Assembly: GCA_947579665.1 (NCBI GenBank)
Contig: OX388344.1
Location: 10,596,346 to 10,660,345, forward strand
Origin: Sympetrum striolatum
Taxonomy: Eukaryota; Arthropoda; Insecta; Odonata; Libellulidae
Reading direction: 5' to 3'
Length of the DNA: 64,000 nt
How positions within the stretch are numbered: the first letter of the stretch is position 1; each line of letters begins with the position of its first letter. Below the pieces are notes generated by a model that did no database searches, had not been told where the DNA came from, and worked only from the letters and a program-made list of their open reading frames with translations. Both the position numbers and the translations under genes were made by a program. Shown here piece after piece: positions 11,076 to 22,780 of the stretch.

Positions 11076-11385
11076 AATCTAAAACTAAATTTTATGCAGA
11101 AAGACGCATCTTTTTGATTCCATGCGAAGCGCCGTTTACAGATTCGCATGAGGTAATAAGAAAATCCAAACAAATTTTCGAAAAGAAGGATTGGTGATAT
11201 CATAGAGTACCTATACTTTATAAATTGATAACATAATTGGAAAGAGCATTAAATGACCAGATACCAGAAACTCATGTGTAACATGAAATATGGCCCCAAA
11301 AATATTGTTTCAAAGAAAATCCCAATTTATTCTGTATTTTACCCAATTCTGAATTCTCGTCGACTTTACTTTTTACTCAAAAGTC
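11076..11385 (+). repeat. Repeated 300-bp segment, copy 1
   Basis: This segment directly follows the LINE 3' end and is repeated nearly unchanged at 21236-21531, again directly after a copy of the same LINE 3' end. It has no coding capacity. It may be LINE-transduced flanking DNA or part of a duplicated unit. Confidence 0.7.
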
Positions 11386-12044
11386 GCAACACAACGCGCT
11401 ATTCTCTTGCAAAAAAATACACGGGCCATAAGGAATAGATTGCCATTTATTAATTTTGCACAGGCAATAGTATAATTACTCTAAGTTAATATTTTGGTAA
11501 AATAAATACGAGAAAGTAGACCGAGCGAGTAAACTAATGACAATTGTTTTCAAGGTTCGAATAAATCGAGTTTTCTAAATTTAAGGTCAAGATCTTCGTT
11601 GCATCTCGATGGCGCAACAAGGAATGAGGTCCCCTAAACCAGTTGACTCTCCGATGACGAAATGAAAACATTTTGTGGGTCACAAGTTTAACCCCCCAAA
11701 AATTGTAACTTCGACGGATTGACCGACATCTTTGCTTCCGTGATATCAGCAATACTTGTCTCCTCTATATCCAGGAATGCAATATTTTTCATTTATCTTT
11801 TGGTGTAAAAAATTAGTCTTTTAGTAAATTTTTTCTCATAGCATAGTGAAAAGTCATTCCGTTATGAATGATGCCTTCCTCCAAATTGCATATTATGTGT
11901 GGTGTAATGAATCGGGGCTCTGCTGATAAGGAAGTGGAGGTTTAAAATCTCCGATAGCCGTTTCTGTCGGCGCTCCTCTTCTAATTCCGAGACCGCACTT
12001 TTTAAGAGCACTCAATTTCGAATGCTATGCAATTTTCTCCACGA
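11386..12044. other. Interval without recognisable gene
   Basis: Only short frames without domains are present. It may be original DNA between LINE insertions. Confidence 0.4.
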
Positions 12045-12620
12045 GTAATTAGATACAATAATAATAAAACGGTTTTATTCGGGCGAGATTGAGACTAAAA
12101 GTCTCCTGTTCCATCTAACCCATCGTCATACAATACATAAATAATTAATTTAAAGAGATAGAATGAAAAAGATATGAGAAGAATTGTGGATGTAAAAAAC
12201 CTTAGAAATTCTTAGGAAAAAAATGTAACCACTGCAGAAAAACACGCACTAAGAAGAGGGGTGTGAAAAACACAAACCTACCGAAAGTCATAACTAAAAA
12301 GATGGTAAGAAACATGATTACATTTTATAAATACATTATCAATAGATACATATATAGGATACATCAATAAACATAGTCATGTTGACATTTAAATAAATGC
12401 CAACCATTTACATAATAACATAAAAAATAAGGGTACTCTTATTTAAAGCATAAATACCATTAATCTAGTACACACTCAATATTACATAAAACGTAGATAT
12501 TAACACAAAATAGGGACAGGAAACAGGTGAGAAAAGATTTTTTATTACTATAATCAAGAAGAAATATCACAATTGTACAGTTCAATGGTACACAATTTTT
12601 ATATATAATATTAACGTGTT
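12045..12620 (-). other. Possible LINE 3' untranslated region
   Basis: On the minus strand this ends with GACTTTTAGTCTCAATCTCG, then AATAAAACCG and an ATT-rich tail near 12058. That resembles the 3' end of CR1/Jockey-like LINEs. It may be the 3' UTR of the LINE at 13166-16485, split by the LINE fragment at 12622-13165. Confidence 0.35.
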
Positions 12621-12621
12621 T

Positions 12622-13165
12622 TAGATTTAGATATATACCCCGCGAGCCGCCAGAGGTGTATGGTAGGGGGTGTAATACACCACCATTATTCATTCATTCC
12701 TATTAGCATATTTAATAAACTGGGGAAGAAACGACCAAAAGTAATTATCCGTCCTTGCGATTACTTCCCTATAACGCTTCGTCGATGCCTCTCGGAGATC
12801 GCGTTCGCTCCTTACTGGCACTAACATTTCACTTACTTCGTCTATAAATTCTGAACGAATGAACTTTTCTAAAAGTTTCCGACGATATTCAGATCTTCTC
12901 ATCTGTAGTGAATTCCAAAGCACAGCAGTATTCTAGACTCGGACGAATAAGAGAAAAATAAGCTATTTCTTTGACTCTCGATGAGCATCCTCTCAACGTT
13001 CTACCAGTTAATCTTTGCATTCTATTCGCTTTTCCTATCGCATCTCGAATATGTTCTTTAAAAGATAAGTTACTGCTAAACGTGACTCCAAGGTATTTGT
13101 TGCCGTGCACTAACTCTAATGGATGCCCTGAGATTTGGTACTGTACGATGTTCAATGCATTCATA
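12622..13165 (-). pseudogene. LINE C-terminal RT fragment with internal deletion
   Basis: This is the minus-strand copy of the family at 10437 and 20655. It has the same thumb region and the same 3' terminus, here read as TTTAGATTTAGATATA near 12622. Compared with the other copies it lacks the stretch between SLEYCCA and the region before the MRRSEYRRK motif, about 130 bp near 12915. Ends and tail are otherwise preserved. Confidence 0.7.
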
Positions 13166-13470
13166 TAGTATAAAGTCGAAAATATTTAAAAACGTAATAT
13201 ATATGGTGTCAGTAAAACAGAACAGGAAGTATATTAGTACAAATTGAAAGAAAGTAAAAAACGTAAATTTAAGGAAAAAATAAGGACCAAAAAGACCAGA
13301 GACCTGATTTTCATGTTGCAGTGACGTTTGTAGTGATGGGTTTAAGAGTTTTGGAGGGAACCAGTAGAGGCGAATACGATATAATGGTGAGATTCACAGT
13401 GCTTTGGTGATTAGATTTAAAATCAGAAGGAGGATGAAATTTCTATGCCGCTAAGAGTAGAAATGACCCT

Positions 13471-15373
13471 TTAAATAGGGAGATCGTTTCCCATAAGATA
13501 AGTGCGACATTTACTTTTAAAAGCGCGAGTTGCGATATAGGACTTAATTTCGAGGGGAAGGATGTTCCAAAGCTTGCTTGCAGTTACGATAAATGAGTTA
13601 TGTTCGGTTCTATGATGTGGAATGAGTATGTTGTCGCAACCTCTTGTGCTGTACCTATGGACAGAAAATAAGTTCACGAATTGCGAAGTAATGTACTCGG
13701 GCTTTTGCGTAGTTATAATACTATAAACAATACGTATATGCAATTTCCTTCGAGATTCTAGCCTTAGCCAGCATAATTTTTCGTATGATTCAGATACATG
13801 ATCATACCTTCGTAAAATAAAAATAAATATTATAGATGCGTTCTGTGCTCTTTGTAGCTTCGGAGTTAATTCTCCGGATAGATCCTAGTACACTACATCT
13901 CCATAATCAAAGTGCGGCATGATCAACGATTTAACAAGTTTGGCTTTCAGAGGTGGAGATAAAAAATGTCCTAATCGTCTAAGAGAGTGAAAAGATGCAT
14001 ATACTCTTTTACATATTTAAATTACTTGCTCGGACCATGAGAGGTTTTCGTTTATGATAACACATAGGTTTGTTACCGAGCAGCCATATGAGATTTTAGA
14101 TCCATCTAGGATTGGTGTCGGGATGTTGCTTGGATCTAGTGAATTTAACAGTTTCGGGTGACCAATTATGACAGCTTGTGACTTAGACGGATTTATAGTG
14201 AGAAAGTTTTTCTTCCTCCATTCATGTATTTTAGTTAGGTCATGGTTGATGCGAGTGATCGAGTCCGTGAAGTTTGACACAAGTGAATTATGTAGATTTG
14301 CAAATCATCAGCTTAAAAAAGAAATTTGCAAAATTTAATAACTTGAGGGCAACCATTTTAAAAAGAGAAAACAACAACGGGCCGAGTATGGAACCTTGCA
14401 GAAGTTCACGGTTTACCGTCAACCAGGAGGAGGAGGAGTCATGAGATACGACTCTAGTTTGGCATTCGTGAAGATAAGACGCAAACCAATCGGCGGACAA
14501 TTTAGAAACCCCATGATGAGTAATTTGGCAATCAAAATATCCGCGTCGATTGAGTGAAAGGCTTTACTGAAGTCCAGAAGAATTTATGTTGTTAATTTCT
14601 TATGATCCATGGATCGTCGATGTCGTCAGTGATTTTTACAAACGCGGTTGTAGTACTATAATTTTTCCGGAAACCTGATTGCAAAGGATCAAGTATCGAG
14701 TTTTGCGTGAGGAAATCAGTGAATTGGCCACGGACAATTTTCTCGAACGCTTTGGATAACACCGGGGGGAAGCTGATTGGACGATACTCAATGGGATTTG
14801 ATTTGAGATTTTTGGGCAATGGCCGTATCAACGCGCGTTTCCACGGATTTGGAAACTTTCCCTGGAGAAGAGAGTGATTATAAATGTTTGTGATCATAGG
14901 TAAGATTAAGATACAGATTTTGTCAACTAGTATTAACGGAATTTCGTCCGCTCCTTGGGTTTGAGACTTGAGATTTTTATGGCTCTTAGCACTTCGAGCT
15001 GCGTTACCGGTTTGAAAAAGAAATTAGGATAGCCACGAAAAGGGGTTATTTTTCGTTGAGGAAGATCTAAGTCTTGGCGCTTCTGTTCTGCGTCGATAAC
15101 TGACGGTGGGCGAGAAAATGTTTTATTTAACTTATCGAGGGAGACGTTATGAAGAGGAAATGATTCCTTCGATTTTCCAATCCCAAGTTTGCGCAATTTT
15201 TTCCACAGCGTTGAAGAGGAGCCGCTGTCCTTAGAAATAGCATGGGCAAGTTTAGTTTTCGCATTTCGTATCATTTGTTTGATTTTATTTCTTAGCTTTT
15301 TGTAATACTCAAACTCCACTGTACTTTTTGTGCGTTTAAATTTACGGAAAGTGGAGTCGCGCTTCTTCATCAT
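13471..15373 (-). pseudogene. LINE reverse transcriptase, broken
   Basis: Successive minus-strand frames hold the EN-RT linker (15373-14933), RT fingers with KRALIRPLPK and EYRPIS (14897-14592), the LLQGSILGPLLFSLF loop (14500-14288), thumb sequence KKNFLTINPSKSQAVIIG (14280-14017), and a C-terminal piece with the pattern HNSFIVTASKLWN..LP (13743-13471). The YADD palm motif falls in a broken stretch near 14290-14340. At least four frame breaks make it non-functional. Confidence 0.75.
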
Positions 15374-15390
15374 TTGTTTTATCTCTGCAG

Positions 15391-16275
15391 TTAGCCAGGG
15401 AGCGTGAAGCTAACTCGTATCGTTCTGACGGGAGCATGAATATTAATTAATTTTAACATATGGTTATTTAAGATATCTACATTTGTGTTAACATTTTCAG
15501 TGTATTCTATCTCCTGCCATGGTAGTAATTTAGCGTCATTCAAGAATTCGTTAAAGTCGATGCCTTTAAAGTCTCGACAGCGAATGAATTTAGACCTTTT
15601 TGTCGGTTCTTTGAGGGAATAGGAAAGAAAAAGCAAGTCGTGGTGAGAAATTCCAGGAACTGAGAGTTGCCCGTGTATACCTTTATCGGGATTACTTGTG
15701 GCTATAATGTCAATCCAAACGGACGAAGTTGATGTATTGTGAGCAGGTTTCAGAGGCAGAGTGGTAAGATTGTGAGAATCGAATAAATGTCTCAGATATC
15801 TTGAATCGTTATCATCAGCATTAAAATTTGCGTTGAAGTCTCCTGCGATAATGACATAAACGTAACAGTTTCTCAGATTGGCTAATTCGTCGTCTAATAC
15901 GCTCAAATAACCAATTTTCGGTGGTCGATAAATTACTACCAGTAATATTTTCTTGTGTTCTACAATAATTTCGACGAAAATAAATTCAGGTTTTCTACAA
16001 TAGATTAGGTTACTGTTTGGGATTATTTTACCATGGAGATCGCTACGAATAAAAATCCCAACGCCCCCACCTCTTTTGCCCATACGATCATTTCGATATA
16101 GAGTAATCTATATATAATAGATAACTATACCCAGGAATTTTTACAGAGGAATCAATCGTAGGGTTTGACCAAGTCTCAGAAATCGCAATGGCGTGTATGT
16201 CTGACTGGGAAAGTATTAGTTTAAGTTCATCGAGACATGGTATTAGACTTTGAGCATTAATATAAACTAATTAAA
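15391..16275 (-). pseudogene. LINE APE endonuclease domain
   Basis: The N-terminal strand motif YINAQSL and the ISETW motif with its catalytic glutamate lie at about 16270-16130. One frameshift follows near 16085. A 230-codon frame then carries GGGVGIFIR, the VVIYRPP strand, AGDFNAN (active-site D and N) and a GISHHDLLFLS histidine motif. These are the APE/exonuclease III family landmarks in the right order. The domain nicks target DNA to prime reverse transcription. It is inactive as a gene because of the frameshift and the broken RT. Confidence 0.8.
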
Positions 16276-16814
16276 TGTTCGTGAAAAACTTGCAATTTCT
16301 TTGTGATAAGATGCCGAGTGCTTAATGGGGGAGCACCTACTGAGCGAGATGGCCGTTGCAGTATTCAACAATGGTTCAACTGAGGGAAAGTGACGTTCTT
16401 GATGAGTAAACTTAAACTTAATGATGGTACAAACTCTAATGATTCTGGATTAAGGGGATGACACAGTGTATTAATGGGGGTGGACTTTAAAAACAGTGGC
16501 AGCGGGTCCATTGGGTTCACTGGTTCACTGAACCCCCTAAGAAAACTACTGCACTATTTTTATATATACCAATGTTCTTGCCATAACCCAAATAACCTTA
16601 TCACCAATTATTTGGCCTAACTTTTCCTTCGTTGAGTCGCGATTCCTGCCGCTTTTGGTTCCAACTAGTTTGACTTCGCGCGAGGTTCACTCCCCGAAGT
16701 GAACCCCTTTGGACGTCGCGTTATAGGTGAAGAGCGGTGAGGGGAAAGAGGGACTTTTAAACATGGGCCGATCGCTGCACTACGTTGCAGCGACAGCCGA
16801 CGAGAATGCCTTCA

Positions 16815-17584
16815 TAGGATTATGGATTTTTTTTAGGCACTTCAGAGAGTTGAAATTCGAGGGATCGCTGGAAACCGAGTATGTTCAACGAAAACTATAA
16901 AGACACTCTCGATGATTATCCCATGTTCGACGCTAGGTCAGGGCAAATTTAAAATGTATTACGGCGATTTTTAAGATTTTATTTTTTTTATGTCTTCCCG
17001 ATGACATGGAAACTTGGCATGTGAATATAGATCAGAAATACATTTCATATACGATGTTTAACGTTTCCATGATTATTCTTGGTTCGATTCCAGAGCGTCA
17101 TTTACATTCCTTTATGCATTGCGAATGGGGATAATGGAATCGTATTTTAGGATCATCCCAATATGATATCTACATAAAACTTTGGATTTAAAAAGTTTTA
17201 TATCTACCAGGTCCGTTATATGTATTCATAACTCCCGAAATGTCCTGGGCTCGAGACCAGGCGGCTCTACCATTTGAAATGTATGCTGGGAATTTCATTT
17301 TTTTATGATTCAATTACCGAGAAATTGAAAATTGTAATAATAATAAGCCGTATTTTTTATGGGCAAATTATATGGCCAGGCATGTAAACAGAAGAAATGA
17401 GCGTTTCATATTTACAATTTATCTTTTTCCTTATGATCATTGGTTCAACGCTGGGGCAGCATTTGTATTCTACCATACATTTCTAAGGTGAATTGTAGAA
17501 TTACGTTTGAAGACATTCCCGATGTGATATCGACTTGAAATTTGTATCATCAATATGCTTGCAGTATGAAAGCAACTTTTATTC

Positions 17585-17625
<41 letters not shown>
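16815..17625 (+). mobile_element. Helitron-like element nested in hAT
   Basis: The copy contains B-box-like motifs at about 16928 (GTTCGACGCTAGG), 17084 (GGTTCGATTCCAG), 17246 (GGGCTCGAGACCAGG) and 17433 (TGGTTCAACGCTGG), spaced about 155-190 bp. It ends with GCTTGCAGTATGAAAGC, AACTTTTATTCG and a long TA run (17588-17624). The 5' end is missing. Confidence 0.55.
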
Positions 17626-17626
<1 letters not shown>

Positions 17627-18529
17627 GTAAATAATTTTAAATAAGAATTTATAAACACGTTTTATTTGTAATTGTTTCTTTAAAGAAATAATTACGTTGT
17701 ACTACTATCTTTGGCAAAATGCTTTTTAACAAATTCATGCATTTCATAAGTTTCTGCATCTGGAAGCTTTCTTCCTCAGTCTTTAATCTCTAAAAAACGG
17801 GCAATAGCAGGTCCTTGGTCATAACAGTTGTAAGACTGTTAATTGCGATGTGTTCATCCTAGAATTTATAGCTTCTCAGGAAAGGCTTGACTGTTTGTTG
17901 GATTTAAGTGTGGTATGGATTGACTCAGCTCTCTCCGTGCCAGCACTGTGAGAAGTGAAAGTAAGATCTGCCAGAACTAATTTGTTGAAAATTGATGGAT
18001 GCTGTAATACCTTCAAGTAATGGTAAAGCCTAGCTGTTTACGAAGTCATGTCTGGAAGAGGAGGAACATAAGGCCCACCACCTTCCCGAACTATATCCCT
18101 GAAAAGAATCATTTTATCCAAACTTTAGCGTTTAACGCTTCCTGACTTTAGTTTAACACGCGTAGAACTTGAGTTTTTTTCCTTTTTTGCAGGCGACAAA
18201 TACTCTCACTGGGCGACAAAATCTTGGCGTTAGATGGCATTTGTGTCGCCTACTTTGTATGTTATTTTATGCACTGGTGTCTGCAGCTATGTAATGGCTA
18301 CCCATAATGCGGTGCAATACTTTGAATTTACTTAGTTCTTTCGTATCCAGTGTACATATTCAGTTCCAGTGTTGTGGTTGCTTGTGGCGTATTCAGTACG
18401 AAAACCTACTGCGTTACGTGTTTGTTAATAGTTTTTCTCGCTCTTCACGATGAATAGTGTCCAATTTCTGTAAGGGATTAATTTTTCCTCTATTTCTGTT
18501 TAAGAAAAATGTACAATAAAAGAAGTAGG

Positions 18530-18790
18530 AAGCCTATTCCTTTGCTGAGCCTATCTCAGAGTCAGAGTGGCAGAGGTTGGCAATACTTCCGATTGTTTAA
18601 GACATAGATATATGAGAGAAACAGTTGGATTTGTGGCTGCGACTCTTCCAATAAGCTATACTATTTCCCTTGTTTGCTCTTTGCGAAAGAAAAGGAAGTG
18701 ACCTGGAAGAAATAGGTGTGTTCGATTTAGGGCATTAATCTCAAAAAATTATTTGGTGACAGTCCTGCCAAATACTTCAACCCTGAATAA
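18530..18790 (+). pseudogene. hAT TTF-type zinc-finger remnant
   Basis: A plus-strand frame reads SNKLYYFPCLLFAKEKE followed by VFDLG. This is the zinc-finger region (pattern FCFPCLLF...GF.DL..L) at the N terminus of many hAT transposases of the ZMYM1-like kind. Stops interrupt it and no catalytic domain survives, so it is a relic. Its place inside a hAT with correct termini supports the assignment. Confidence 0.5.
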
Positions 18791-19074
18791 AACAATATAA
18801 GGTAATCAATTTATTTTCTTATGATTATATTTGATATTTCAACAAATAAATGCAACTTGAATATTAAAATGTATTTTGGTCTTTAAAAATACATACGGAG
18901 AAAGATGAATCAAGAATTGAAATAAAAACTCAATTTAAGCAGAGGCAATATTCTAGTATAAGCTAAAATATTTAACCATAATCGCGGCCACTTAAAAAAA
19001 TACGAATTTTGAAGTGAACCCCCTGTTTTTTTAGTCGCGCGCCGCCACTGTTTAAAAACATACTTTATGAAGGG

Positions 19075-20640
19075 TTAAAATGGTGTGTCCCAAGAAAGAT
19101 ACTTAATAGAAATCCAGGTCCTGAGTACTATAGCAAAGAGATAAGAGGGTTGAAAAATAAGCTTAGAAAAGCTCACAAAACCAGGGCTTTAGACGAAAGT
19201 ATCAAGGAGAAAATATATCCAAAATTGATTAAAGAGGAAAAAAAGAGAGCGAAAGAAAAATATTTGATAAATATGTTAGGTACCGCTGGAAAAAGAAATT
19301 TCTTTTAGTATTTGAGGATAAATCGAGACAACAAAGGGAAGATTATTGCAATAAAAGATCTGAATTGGAAAATAATTACAAATAACGAAGAAAAGGCAAT
19401 TTGTTTGCCTGGTGTATAAAAAATCTATGGTCGATAAACAGGGAGGTGGGATTGATTTTAGTAAAGCTGGGGGAACACAATTAGAGACCTTCGTCATTAG
19501 TAACACAGGGATAAGGAGACAATTGGAAAGATTGAAAAATAACAAATCTTGCGGCCAAGACAATATATCAGGAGATTTATTAAAACTAGGATCGACTGAA
19601 ATTGTCCCATATATTAAAGTTTTATTTCAAGCGATCTTAAATAATGGCTCTATTCCAGAAGATTGGAAAAAGGCAACGGTCATACCGATTCATAAAGGTG
19701 GGGTAAAGACGGACGTAGAAAACTTAACTTAGAAAGCTTAACTTCAGTCGTATGTGAGCTAATGGAAGAGTTTGTCGCAGATTATCTTAGGAAATTCTGA
19801 AAGGAAACTGGGTGGCTAAGTATTTATCAGCATGGGTTCAGGAAAGAATATTCTTGCGAATCGCAGTTATTAGGATATTTCAGACTCGTTAGACAGACAA
19901 AAGGGCGTCGACGGAATCATCATCGATTTTTGTAAAGCGTTTGATAAAGTTCCGCATCATTTGTTGTTAGCAAAAGTAGAAAAAATAGGCATAGAAACAA
20001 GGGTTAAAAGATGGTTACAAAAATTTTTAACGGGTAGATCTCAGAGAGTAAAAGTCGGCGAAAATATATCAGAAAAAATTGACCACGTCAGGGGAGTGTG
20101 ATCGGCCCATTACTGTTTTTAATTTATATAAACGACGTACCAAAGCTCATTAAGTTCAAAATCCGTCTATATGCTGATGACTATATAATATATAGGGAAA
20201 TTAATGGTGAGGATGATATTAGAACATTACAGAGGGACATTGAAGCAGTTGATAAGTGGGCAACGGAAAATGGAATGGAAATAAATGCAAAAAAGAGCAA
20301 AGACTTTAAATTCACGAATAGGAGGAGGGAAAGAGAAGTTACATACGAGAATAACGGAGAAAAGGTTCCCAGGGCAAAGGAATATAAGTACTTAGGAGTT
20401 ACATTTACAAAAAATGCAGATTGGGGTATTCACATATATAAGGTAGTCTCTAAAGTGTTTAAAAATCTCCATTAGGTGACGAGGAACTTAAAGGGAGCAA
20501 GTAGGGAAGCGAAAGACTTGGGATATAAAACAATAGTACGGCCTATTTTGGAATATGCGACAAAAGTATGGGATATTGTTGTAGCATACCGTTATTTGGG
20601 AACGAGGCTTTAGTGACTGAAGGTTGTGTTGCAGCGGGTA
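19075..20640 (+). pseudogene. LINE linker and reverse transcriptase, broken
   Basis: Plus-strand frames give the EN-RT linker (PGPEYYSKEIRGLKNKLRKA near 19110) and RT fingers (NNKSCGQDNISGDLLKLGS, KKATVIPIHKGG at 19412-19732). A palm start follows (IDFCKAFDKVPHH near 19925), then the GPLLFLIYINDVP and RLYADDYIIYREI catalytic loop (20098-20200), then KYLGVTFTKNADW. At least three frame breaks are present. The 3' end is replaced at 20655 by a truncated copy of the other LINE family, giving a chimeric appearance. Confidence 0.8.
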
Positions 20641-20654
20641 ATGCTCAGGGGTAA

Positions 20655-21235
20655 GTCACGTTTAGCAGTAACTTATCTTTTAAAGAACATATTCGAGATG
20701 CGATAGGAAAAGCGAATAGAATGCAAAGATTAACTACGTTGAGAGGATGCTCATCGAGAGTCAAAGAAAAAGCTTACTTTTCTCTTATTCGCCCGAGTCT
20801 AGAATATTGCTGTGCGGTTTGGGACCCACACGAAGTATGTTTAGTCTCAGATTTAGAGATGGTCCAGCGTAGAGCAGCCCGATTCGTTTGCGGGGATTTC
20901 AGGTTTGATAGCAGCGTTACGGCAATGATAGAGTCCCTCGGTTGGAATTCACTACAGATGAGAAGATCTGAATATCGTCGGAAACTTTTCGAAAAGTTCA
21001 ATCGTTCAGAATTTATAGACGAAGTAAGTGAAATGTTAGTGCCAGTAAGGAGCGAACGCGATCTCCGAGAGGCATCGACGAAGCGTTATAGGGAAGTAAT
21101 CGCAAGGAAGGATAATTACTATTAATCGTTTTTTCCCCAGGCTATTAGAGATGCTAATAGGGATGAATGAATAATAATGGTGTACTACACTCCCTGCCTC
21201 TGGCGGTTCGTGGGGTATATATCTAAATCTAAAAA
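20655..21235 (+). pseudogene. LINE C-terminal RT fragment, copy 2
   Basis: This is the same family as copy 1 at 10437, starting inside the thumb region (TCACGTTTAGCAGTAAC) and open for 134 codons (20721-21125). It ends with the shared GGCGGTTCGTGGGG terminus and ATCTAAATCTAAA near 21225. Unlike copy 1, the central region is not frameshifted. It is a 5'-truncated insertion. Confidence 0.7.
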
Positions 21236-21531
21236 TATATTTTATGCAGAAAGACGCATCTTTTTGATTCCATGCGAAGCGCCGGTTACAGAATCGCATG
21301 AGGTAATAAGAAAATCCAAACAAATTTTCGAAAAGAAGGATTGGTGATATCATAGAGTAACTATACTATATAAATTGATGACATAATTGGAAAGAGCATT
21401 AAATGACCAGATACCAGAAACTCATGTGTAACATGAAATATGGCCCCAAAAATATTGTTTCAATGAAAATCCCAACTTATTTTGTATTTTACCCAATTCT
21501 GAATTCTCGTCGACTTTACTGTTTACTCAAA
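21236..21531 (+). repeat. Repeated 300-bp segment, copy 2
   Basis: Nearly identical to 11076-11385 and in the same position relative to the LINE 3' end. Here it is bounded on the right by a second LINE 3' terminus (21532-21575). Confidence 0.75.
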
Positions 21532-21575
21532 ATACGCCTCTGGCGGCTCGCGGGGTGTATATCTAAATCTAAAAT
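21532..21575 (+). repeat. Isolated LINE 3' terminus
   Basis: This stretch of about 44 bp reads TACGCCTCTGGCGGCTCG then ATCTAAATCTAAAA, the last bases of the LINE at 20655. It is either a very short 5'-truncated insertion or the end of a read-through copy. Confidence 0.65.
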
Positions 21576-21909
21576 GCTAATGGGGATTCAAGAATGGGAC
21601 GAGGCCCATAGTGACATTGAAGAGCACGGCGCCTTCACCTCAGCTTCATTGGGCTGTTCATTTAAAAGTAAAAGGAATTTACATTTGAGAGCTCTTATGC
21701 GCCGGTCAGAAAGAAAAACGGGAAACAATGCGATATTGTTGCAGAACGAATGTGAGTCTGGCAGAAAGATCGTAAGCCATGTAAACGAAAAACGTTTCAG
21801 AACTCTCAGCGGCAATTATAGAGATAGATAGATCTACATTATTGTGGTTATACGTGATACTTGATAATTGGACTATCCATGGACGAATTAACAAATTAAA
21901 ATAACTTTT

Positions 21910-22089
21910 GTTGTACAAGAAGAGAAAAATAGTGACTTGGCTGGGACTCGAACCCTGGTCTACCACTTTCCGTTTACAGAATGGAAAAGGACGTGGCTCG
22001 GTAGTTTAGTGGTTAGTACACCTTCCCGGAAAGTGGGAGACCTGGATTCGTGTCCCAGCCAATTCACTATTTTTCTCTTCTTGTATAAC
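21910..22089. repeat. tRNA-derived foldback pair
   Basis: The arms 21910-21971 and 22028-22089 are reverse complements with few mismatches. Each arm is a tRNA T-arm region plus a shared tail (CACTATTTTTCTCTTCTTGT). The plus-strand unit retains an A-box-like TAGTTTAGTGGTTAGT at 22002-22017. The minus-strand unit has a perfect B box GGTTCGAGTCC but lacks the 5' half. They are head-to-head halves of a tRNA-headed SINE. Confidence 0.65.
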
Positions 22090-22439
22090 CTTGGGTTAAG
22101 TTGCACGCTTTCCTGTGCTAAGTCTAACTTCATTTCCATAATTTGTAAAATGACTTTTGTAGAGGCGGAAATAAAAACTCTTGAGGGCAAGCGAATCTGG
22201 CAATTGAAGACCTCCAAATCGACAATATAAGCATAAAAGACACAAAGCGATTAAATTGGCATTTCAATGCAGTAAAAACTTGATTTTTTTTCGTTATAAA
22301 TAGCTCTGAATGAATTTCTAGCTTCGTAAAATTTATTTCCTTAATAGGAAAAATTAAAAATTTTGGTGATATAACTCGAGTTTCATAGGAACTGTCATTG
22401 TTGCTGATCAGTTGGACTCTTCTTTAGTATTAGAGCCTC

Positions 22440-22780
22440 ATTTCAATTTCCTCATTAAATGTCTTCAACCTCACTAACGTATTCCCATCCATGGTTTCTC
22501 TGCACCTAAAACGTCTTAAATTCTTGTGCAATGGATTTTCCCACATCACTTGGTATATTAAAATGGTCACCATCCACAGTTCAGATTTTCTCTGTAACCT
22601 TAATAAAGACGTAGTTCCCTTGCCTACAGCGATGACATAATGTGTGGTAGTTGAACCGAAATTGCATCTGATGAACGTAGAATCTGCGTCGACATCGAGA
22701 TTTAACTCGGCAGCTTTGTATTCGAGAATTCAGTTTGCTTCTTCTTCATCCAGATATACTGCTGCCTATAGAAAACTTAC
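22440..22780 (-). pseudogene. Unidentified coding-like remnant
   Basis: On the minus strand one frame gives AAVYLDEEEAN, a stop, then EYKAAELNLDVDADSTFIRC and a further stretch. An overlapping second frame gives TVDGDHFNIPSDVGKSIAQE. The amino-acid character looks protein-like, but at least one stop and one frame change are needed. I do not recognise the family. Confidence 0.25.

Larger units (their letters stand above)
13166..16485 (-). mobile_element. CR1/Jockey-like LINE, decayed
   Basis: On the minus strand an APE endonuclease (from about 16275) is followed by a linker and a reverse transcriptase down to about 13471. The 5' end is cut by a hAT element at 16494. Stops and frameshifts occur throughout. 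The 3' UTR may continue at 12045-12620 beyond a nested LINE fragment. Confidence 0.8.
16494..19050 (+). mobile_element. hAT transposon with perfect 8-bp TSD
   Basis: The termini are CAGTGGCAGCGG (16494) and CGCGCGCCGCCACTG (ending 19050), a typical hAT CAGTGGCGGC inverted repeat. It is flanked by an identical 8-bp duplication TTTAAAAA at 16486-16493 and 19051-19058. Sub-terminal GTTCAC/GTGAAC motifs repeat near both ends. It carries only traces of a transposase and a nested Helitron-like element. It interrupts LINE sequence on its left. Confidence 0.8.
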
